Below are positions 7,744 to 10,806 of a stretch of DNA of 10,806 nucleotides, piece after piece. The translations under genes and the position numbers were made by a program. Below the pieces are notes generated by a model that worked only from the letters and a program-made list of their open reading frames with translations, made no database searches and was not told where the DNA came from. The DNA is taken from NCBI GenBank assembly GCA_041574955.1, contig JBFGNS010000144.1:1-10806 (forward strand), read 5' to 3'. Every line of letters starts with the position of its first letter. Position 1 is the first letter of the stretch. This DNA comes from CALZJC01 sp041574955 (GTDB lineage Bacteria; Acidobacteriota; Thermoanaerobaculia; Multivoradales; JAHEKO01).

Positions 7744-7864
7744 GGTGCCTCGCGCGCGCCGCGGCCGGTTCCCACCGGAGCCACTGAGGCCCGTGGCCGA
7801 CGGCCCGCGGCTCGGCAGGGCCGGCTGGGCGCCGAGCTCTGCAGCTTCCGTCCGCGGGCGTGCT

Positions 7865-7898
7865 ACGTTGAAACCTAAATTCTATTTGCAATCAACGT
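7865..7898. promoter_or_regulatory. Dyad across the kinase promoter, candidate operator
   Basis: ACGTTGA (7865-7871) and TCAACGT (7892-7898) are perfect 7-base inverted copies separated by 20 bases, centred on the -10 element. One half lies in the -35/-10 spacer, the other at about the transcription start. Only one half would be transcribed, so the symmetry must act at the DNA level if it acts at all. The patch is strikingly AT-rich for this window, so a chance match is somewhat less likely than in the GC-rich surroundings, but no regulator is identified. Confidence 0.4.
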
Positions 7899-7906
7899 GC
7901 TGTCAA
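7879..7906 (-). promoter_or_regulatory. Near-consensus sigma70-type promoter of the kinase gene
   Basis: On the minus strand TTGACA (7906-7901) matches the -35 consensus exactly, and TAGAAT (7884-7879) matches the -10 at five of six positions, with a 16-base spacer. Transcription would start near 7872, giving a leader of about 140 bases before the GTG at 7732. The surrounding 40 bases form the only clearly AT-rich patch in the window. Confidence 0.75.
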
Positions 7907-7950
7907 GGGGTCGCGCCGGAGGCCGGCGTGCGAGTAGAGCGGGACCCCTT
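7905..7950 (-). terminator. Nested hairpin at the end of the ASPIC-TPR operon
   Basis: In the minus-strand transcript AAGGGGTC (7950-7943) pairs with GACCCCTT (7912-7905). Inside it CGCCGG (7928-7923) pairs with CCGGCG (7919-7914) around a CCT loop. A 14-base bulge separates the stems on one side and a single base on the other. It begins about 43 bases after the upstream stop codon and ends inside the kinase -35 box. There is no T-run, so it is terminator-like and may instead be a 3' stabiliser or insulator. Confidence 0.4.
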
Positions 7951-7993
7951 CCATCGCGACTTCGAGCCGGCCGGGCCGGCACTCCCCCGGGAG

Positions 7994-9667
7994 CTACCGC
8001 CACGGCGCCCGACTCGGCTCGCCGCGCTCGTAGGCGGCGAGCTGGCGCTCGAGCCGGCTGGCGATGTCGGCCTGGCCGGCCTGGCGGGCGGCCTCGACCA
8101 GGCGGCGCTGCAGCGCGGCGGCCTCGTCGTAGCGGCCGACCTCGGCGAGCGCCATGGCCACGGTCTCGGCGTGCTGCGGGGTGGGCTCGGTTTCGAGCAC
8201 TGCCCGCGCCAGCCTCAGGGCGCGGTCGCCGTCGCGCAGCGTGTCGTCGGGGCAGGTGGCCAGGAAGCGTGCCAGAGCGTGGCGCAGCAGGGCGCTCTCG
8301 GGCAGGGCGGTGACGCTCTGCTCGAGCCGCTCGGCGGCCTCCGGATAGCTGCCGCCCAGGATCGCCGACAGCGCCCAGCCGAAGCGCGCCCGCTCGGAGC
8401 TCGGATCGCGCTCCACCGCCTCGGCGTAGCGCGCGGCGGCGCCGGCCAGATCGCCCGCCTGCCCCAGCGCGTCGGCCAGAGCCAACCGTGCGTCGAGGTC
8501 CTCAGGCGCGATCGCCACCAGCCGTTGCCAGCGCTCGGCGGCGTCGCGCGGGCGGCCGCGCGCGGCCAGCAGGCGGGCCAGGGCGCGCTGCGCGTCGGGC
8601 GAGTCGGGAGCCAGCTCGGCGGCGCGGGTGAGCTCGGGCTCGGCGGCCGGCAGATCCCCCAGGCTGGCCAGTGCGGTGCCCAGCTGGAGCCGCGCCGACG
8701 GGCTGTCGGGGCGGGCCGTAACCACCTGGCGCAGCTCCTCGACCGCCGCCCGCACCTCGCCGCGCTGCGCCAGCACCCCCGCCAGCGCCTGGCGCGCGGT
8801 CTGGTTGCCGGGCTCCGCCGCCAGCGCCCGGCGGTAGCGCTCGACCGCCTGGTCGAGGTCGCCGCGCACGGCGGCGCGAGCGGCCAGGAAGATGTCGTAG
8901 GACGCGCCGCCCGCCAACCGCTCGAGCTCGTCGAGCAGCGGGTCGGGGTGGAAGACCGGCTGCTCGCCGCGGCGCTCGAGCGCGGCGGCGGCGCGCTCGG
9001 CGTCGCCGGCGTCGCGGTAGGCCTGGGCGAGCTGGTAGTGCAGCGCGGTGGCCTCCGGCTGCAGCTCGAGGGCGGTGGTGAAGTGCCCGATGGCGGCTTC
9101 CAGCTCGCCGGCGCGCCGTGCCAGCCTGCCGAGGCCGGCGTGGGCGGCGGCGGCCAGCTCCGGCACCTCGAGCAGCTCGCGGAAGCGGGCACCGGCGGCC
9201 GCCTCGTCGCCGAGAGCGACGGCGGCCCGGGCCAGCCTCAGGCGGGTCGGCGGGTAGCCCGGCTGGAGCTCCAGCGCCGCCGTGAAGTGCTGCCGACCGG
9301 TCTCCCAGTCGACCCGCCGCGCCGCCAGCTCGCCCAGGTAGTAGCGCCACCGGAAGTCGCCGGGCGCCAGCCGCGCGGCGTTGGCGAACGCCGGCTCGGC
9401 GGCGTCGTCGAAGCCGTAGAGCAGGTAGAGCTGACCCAGCAGGGCGTAGACGTCCGCCAGCTCGCGCGGCGTCGAGCCCGGCTCGGCCACCAGCTCGTCG
9501 AGCAGCGCCCGGGCCTCGTCGAGCCGCTCTCGGACGGCGGGGTCGGCGCCCTCGAGCGCCGGCGCCGGCAGCTCGGCCAGCGGCGGCGCGGGCTCCTGCG
9601 CGGCGGTTCCGGCGGCGGCCAGGGCGGCGGCCAACAGCGCGGCGGCGCGGCGCGGCCAGGCCCTCAC
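7994..9667 (-). CDS. Secreted TPR-repeat protein paired with the CRTAC1/ASPIC gene
   Basis: A 557-residue protein starting with a typical signal peptide: Arg-rich start, hydrophobic Ala/Leu core and likely cleavage after TAA at residue 23, before QEPAPP. No lipobox cysteine is seen, so a soluble periplasmic or exported protein is likely. From about 70 to 450 come roughly ten TPRs with consensus ends such as ALELQPG and ALAAEPGN. A C-terminal block (about 464-550) includes FLATCPDDTLRDGDRALRLA and a tail ending ERGEPSRAPW, a pattern I associate with TPR proteins of Acidobacteriota and Planctomycetota. No enzyme domain is visible. The GTG at 9667 is the only good start: the frame has no ATG before residue 505, and GGGGAGG stands five bases upstream. 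It overlaps the ASPIC stop by four bases, so the products are probably made in fixed ratio and may act together. Confidence 0.85.
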   Translation of the reverse strand: MRAWPRRAAALLAAALAAAGTAAQEPAPPLAELPAPALEGADPAVRERLDEARALLDELVAEPGSTPRELADVYALLGQLYLLYGFDDAAEPAFANAARLAPGDFRWRYYLGELAARRVDWETGRQHFTAALELQPGYPPTRLRLARAAVALGDEAAAGARFRELLEVPELAAAAHAGLGRLARRAGELEAAIGHFTTALELQPEATALHYQLAQAYRDAGDAERAAAALERRGEQPVFHPDPLLDELERLAGGASYDIFLAARAAVRGDLDQAVERYRRALAAEPGNQTARQALAGVLAQRGEVRAAVEELRQVVTARPDSPSARLQLGTALASLGDLPAAEPELTRAAELAPDSPDAQRALARLLAARGRPRDAAERWQRLVAIAPEDLDARLALADALGQAGDLAGAAARYAEAVERDPSSERARFGWALSAILGGSYPEAAERLEQSVTALPESALLRHALARFLATCPDDTLRDGDRALRLARAVLETEPTPQHAETVAMALAEVGRYDEAAALQRRLVEAARQAGQADIASRLERQLAAYERGEPSRAPWR

Positions 9668-9679
9668 CGCGCCCTCCCC
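9664..9679 (-). promoter_or_regulatory. Stop/start overlap with strong ribosome site
   Basis: On the minus strand GTGA (9667-9664) is both the GTG start of the TPR gene and the TGA stop of the ASPIC gene. GGGGAGG (9679-9673) lies within the last ASPIC codons, five bases before the start. This arrangement is the classic sign of translational coupling. Confidence 0.8.
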
Positions 9680-10806
9680 GCCGGGCGGCGAAGGCTCAGG
9701 TAGCGACCCGCCGGCGCGGCGAGCCAGCGGACACGACGGCCGCCGGGCCAGGTCACGTCGAGCCGGACGGCGGCGCGGGCGTCGCCGAGACCGGCCAGCA
9801 GGCGCGGGTCGGAGGCCGAGGCGTAGCTGCCGCCGGTGCGCACTGTGCGTACCACCGGCGGCTCGCCGCCGGTGGCAACCGCGGCACGGCTGCCCGGCAG
9901 CTCGGCCAGCGGCGGCTCGCCCAGCAACCGCAGCCCGAGCCAGCCGCGATCCTGGCCGACGCGGTTGACCAGCAGCCGCGCCGGCCCGGCGTTGTTGCCG
10001 ACCACCAGGTCGGGATCGCCGTCGTTGTCGACGTCGCCGACCGCCAGCCCGCGGCTCACCTCGAGCGCGCCGAAGGCCGGCGCCAGCTCGGCGGAGCGCT
10101 CCTCGAAGCCGGCGCCGGCGCGGTTGACGAACAGCAGGTTGGGCTGCTTGAGCGGCAGCGGGTCGCCGGCTCGCGACTGCTCCTCGAGGGTCTTGACCGC
10201 GCCGTTGACCGCCGCCAGGTCGAGCCAGCCGTCGTTGTCGGCGTCCAGCCAGGCGGTGCCGAAGCCGGTCGACCGCCAGCTCGGCGCCGCCAGCCCGCTC
10301 TGCTCGGTCACGTCGGCGAACTGCGCCGCACCGCCGTTGCTGTAGAGGGTGTTGGTCTGGTTGTCGAGGTGGGTGACGAACAGGTCCTCGTCGCCGTCGC
10401 GGTCGTAGTCGCCCGCCGCCACCCCCATCGACGCCTCCGGCTGGCCCTCGGCGTTGACCGCGGCGCCGGCCAGCAGCGCCTCGTCGCGGAAGCTGCCGTC
10501 GCCTCGGTTGATCCACAGCAGGTTGGGGGTCATGTCGTTGGCGACGTAGAAGTCGGGCCGGCCGTCGGCGTCGAAATCGCCGGCGACGACGCCGAGGGCG
10601 GCGCCCTGGGCCTCGGCGAGGCCGGCCCGGCGGGTGACGTCCTCGAAGCTGCCGTCGCCGCGGTTGCGCAGCAACCGGTCGGGCTCGGGCGGGAAGGCCA
10701 GCGGCCCGCAGTAGTCGCGGCGGCCGGCTGGGTCGGTGCAGGCCAGGTTGTCGGCCGGGTCGAAGCGCACGTAGTTGGCCAGGTACAGGTCCTGCCAGCC
10801 GTCGCC
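9664..10806 (-). CDS. CRTAC1-family FG-GAP/ASPIC protein, N-terminus outside window
   Basis: The last 380 residues of a longer protein; the frame is open to the window edge, where it reads GDGWQDLYLANY, so the true start lies to the right. Numbering from the edge, FG-GAP/VCBS calcium loops appear as DFDADGRPD (about 77-85), DYDRDGDED (about 130), DADNDGWLD (about 180) and DVDNDGDPD (about 250), with a partial one at the edge. These form an extracellular beta-propeller of the integrin type. Two cysteines, C22 and C33 (in YCGP), match a pair common in this family. The C-terminal ASPIC/UnbV domain (about 270-375) shows WLGLRLLGE, VRTGGSYASASDPRLLAGLG and a TWPGGRRVRW end. The usual N-x-AIGA segment is replaced by a Pro/Ala-rich PLAELPGSRA. 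The domain's biochemical role is unknown. The TPR gene follows by a four-base overlap. Confidence 0.9.
   Translation of the reverse strand, partial: GDGWQDLYLANYVRFDPADNLACTDPAGRRDYCGPLAFPPEPDRLLRNRGDGSFEDVTRRAGLAEAQGAALGVVAGDFDADGRPDFYVANDMTPNLLWINRGDGSFRDEALLAGAAVNAEGQPEASMGVAAGDYDRDGDEDLFVTHLDNQTNTLYSNGGAAQFADVTEQSGLAAPSWRSTGFGTAWLDADNDGWLDLAAVNGAVKTLEEQSRAGDPLPLKQPNLLFVNRAGAGFEERSAELAPAFGALEVSRGLAVGDVDNDGDPDLVVGNNAGPARLLVNRVGQDRGWLGLRLLGEPPLAELPGSRAAVATGGEPPVVRTVRTGGSYASASDPRLLAGLGDARAAVRLDVTWPGGRRVRWLAAPAGRYLSLRRPAGRAR

Noticed and set aside
7733..7891. ATG start at 7891 for the kinase
   Set aside because: It lies upstream of the predicted transcription start and has no ribosome site, while the GTG at 7732 has a perfect one.
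7745..9703. 652-codon plus-strand open frame opposite the secreted TPR gene
   Set aside because: The Gly/Arg/Gln-rich product is a shadow. The minus strand has a signal peptide, a ribosome site and regular TPRs.
9668..10516. N-terminal extension of the secreted TPR frame into the ASPIC gene
   Set aside because: The upstream part is an out-of-frame reading of the propeller repeats; the signal peptide beginning at 9667 marks the true start.
9664..10806. Enediyne biosynthesis role suggested by the UnbV name of the ASPIC domain
   Set aside because: No polyketide synthase or other enediyne gene is present, and ASPIC domains occur in many unrelated exported proteins.

Overview
The window is very GC-rich (roughly 70% by eye) and holds five protein genes in two convergent blocks: three on the plus strand (304-4853) and three on the minus strand... 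counted precisely, hbd-like, a zinc-ribbon TPR gene and proS on plus, and a kinase-TPR gene, a secreted TPR gene and a CRTAC1/ASPIC gene on minus, six in all. Four of the six products are repeat-rich (three TPR proteins and one FG-GAP propeller protein). A Hanks-type kinase carrying a membrane segment and kinesin-light-chain-like TPRs, next to a CRTAC1/ASPIC gene paired with a TPR gene, is most reminiscent of Acidobacteriota, perhaps a Thermoanaerobaculia-like lineage. Planctomycetota, Gemmatimonadota or Myxococcota cannot be excluded, and this placement is inference.

Left block. Positions 1-303 are non-coding and hold a short direct repeat, a REP-like palindrome, a candidate sigma70-type promoter and a perfect leader hairpin. 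Then come a 3-hydroxyacyl-CoA dehydrogenase (304-1200), a cytoplasmic zinc-ribbon plus TPR protein (GTG start at 1262, to 3127) and a full-length bacterial-type prolyl-tRNA synthetase (3150-4853). Gaps are 61 and 22 bases, so they may be one transcript. Their functions (acyl-CoA oxidation/reduction, unknown scaffold, tRNA charging) do not form an obvious pathway.

Right block, read from the right edge leftwards. A CRTAC1/FG-GAP/ASPIC protein runs in from outside the window and ends at 9664. Its stop overlaps the GTG start of a secreted TPR protein (9667-7994) by four bases, with a strong Shine-Dalgarno, so the two are translationally coupled. A 261-base spacer follows. It contains a nested terminator-like hairpin, then an isolated AT-rich patch with a near-consensus promoter (TTGACA, 16 bases, TAGAAT) and a 7-base dyad across it. 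This drives the Ser/Thr kinase-TPR gene, whose real start is a GTG at 7732 behind a perfect AGGAGG. The kinase converges on proS, and the 56-base gap between their stops holds hairpins that could end transcription from both sides.

I see no defence system, mobile element, CRISPR array, tRNA or rRNA. The genes belong to recognisable families. The most interesting material is in the non-coding structures and in the unassigned TPR proteins.
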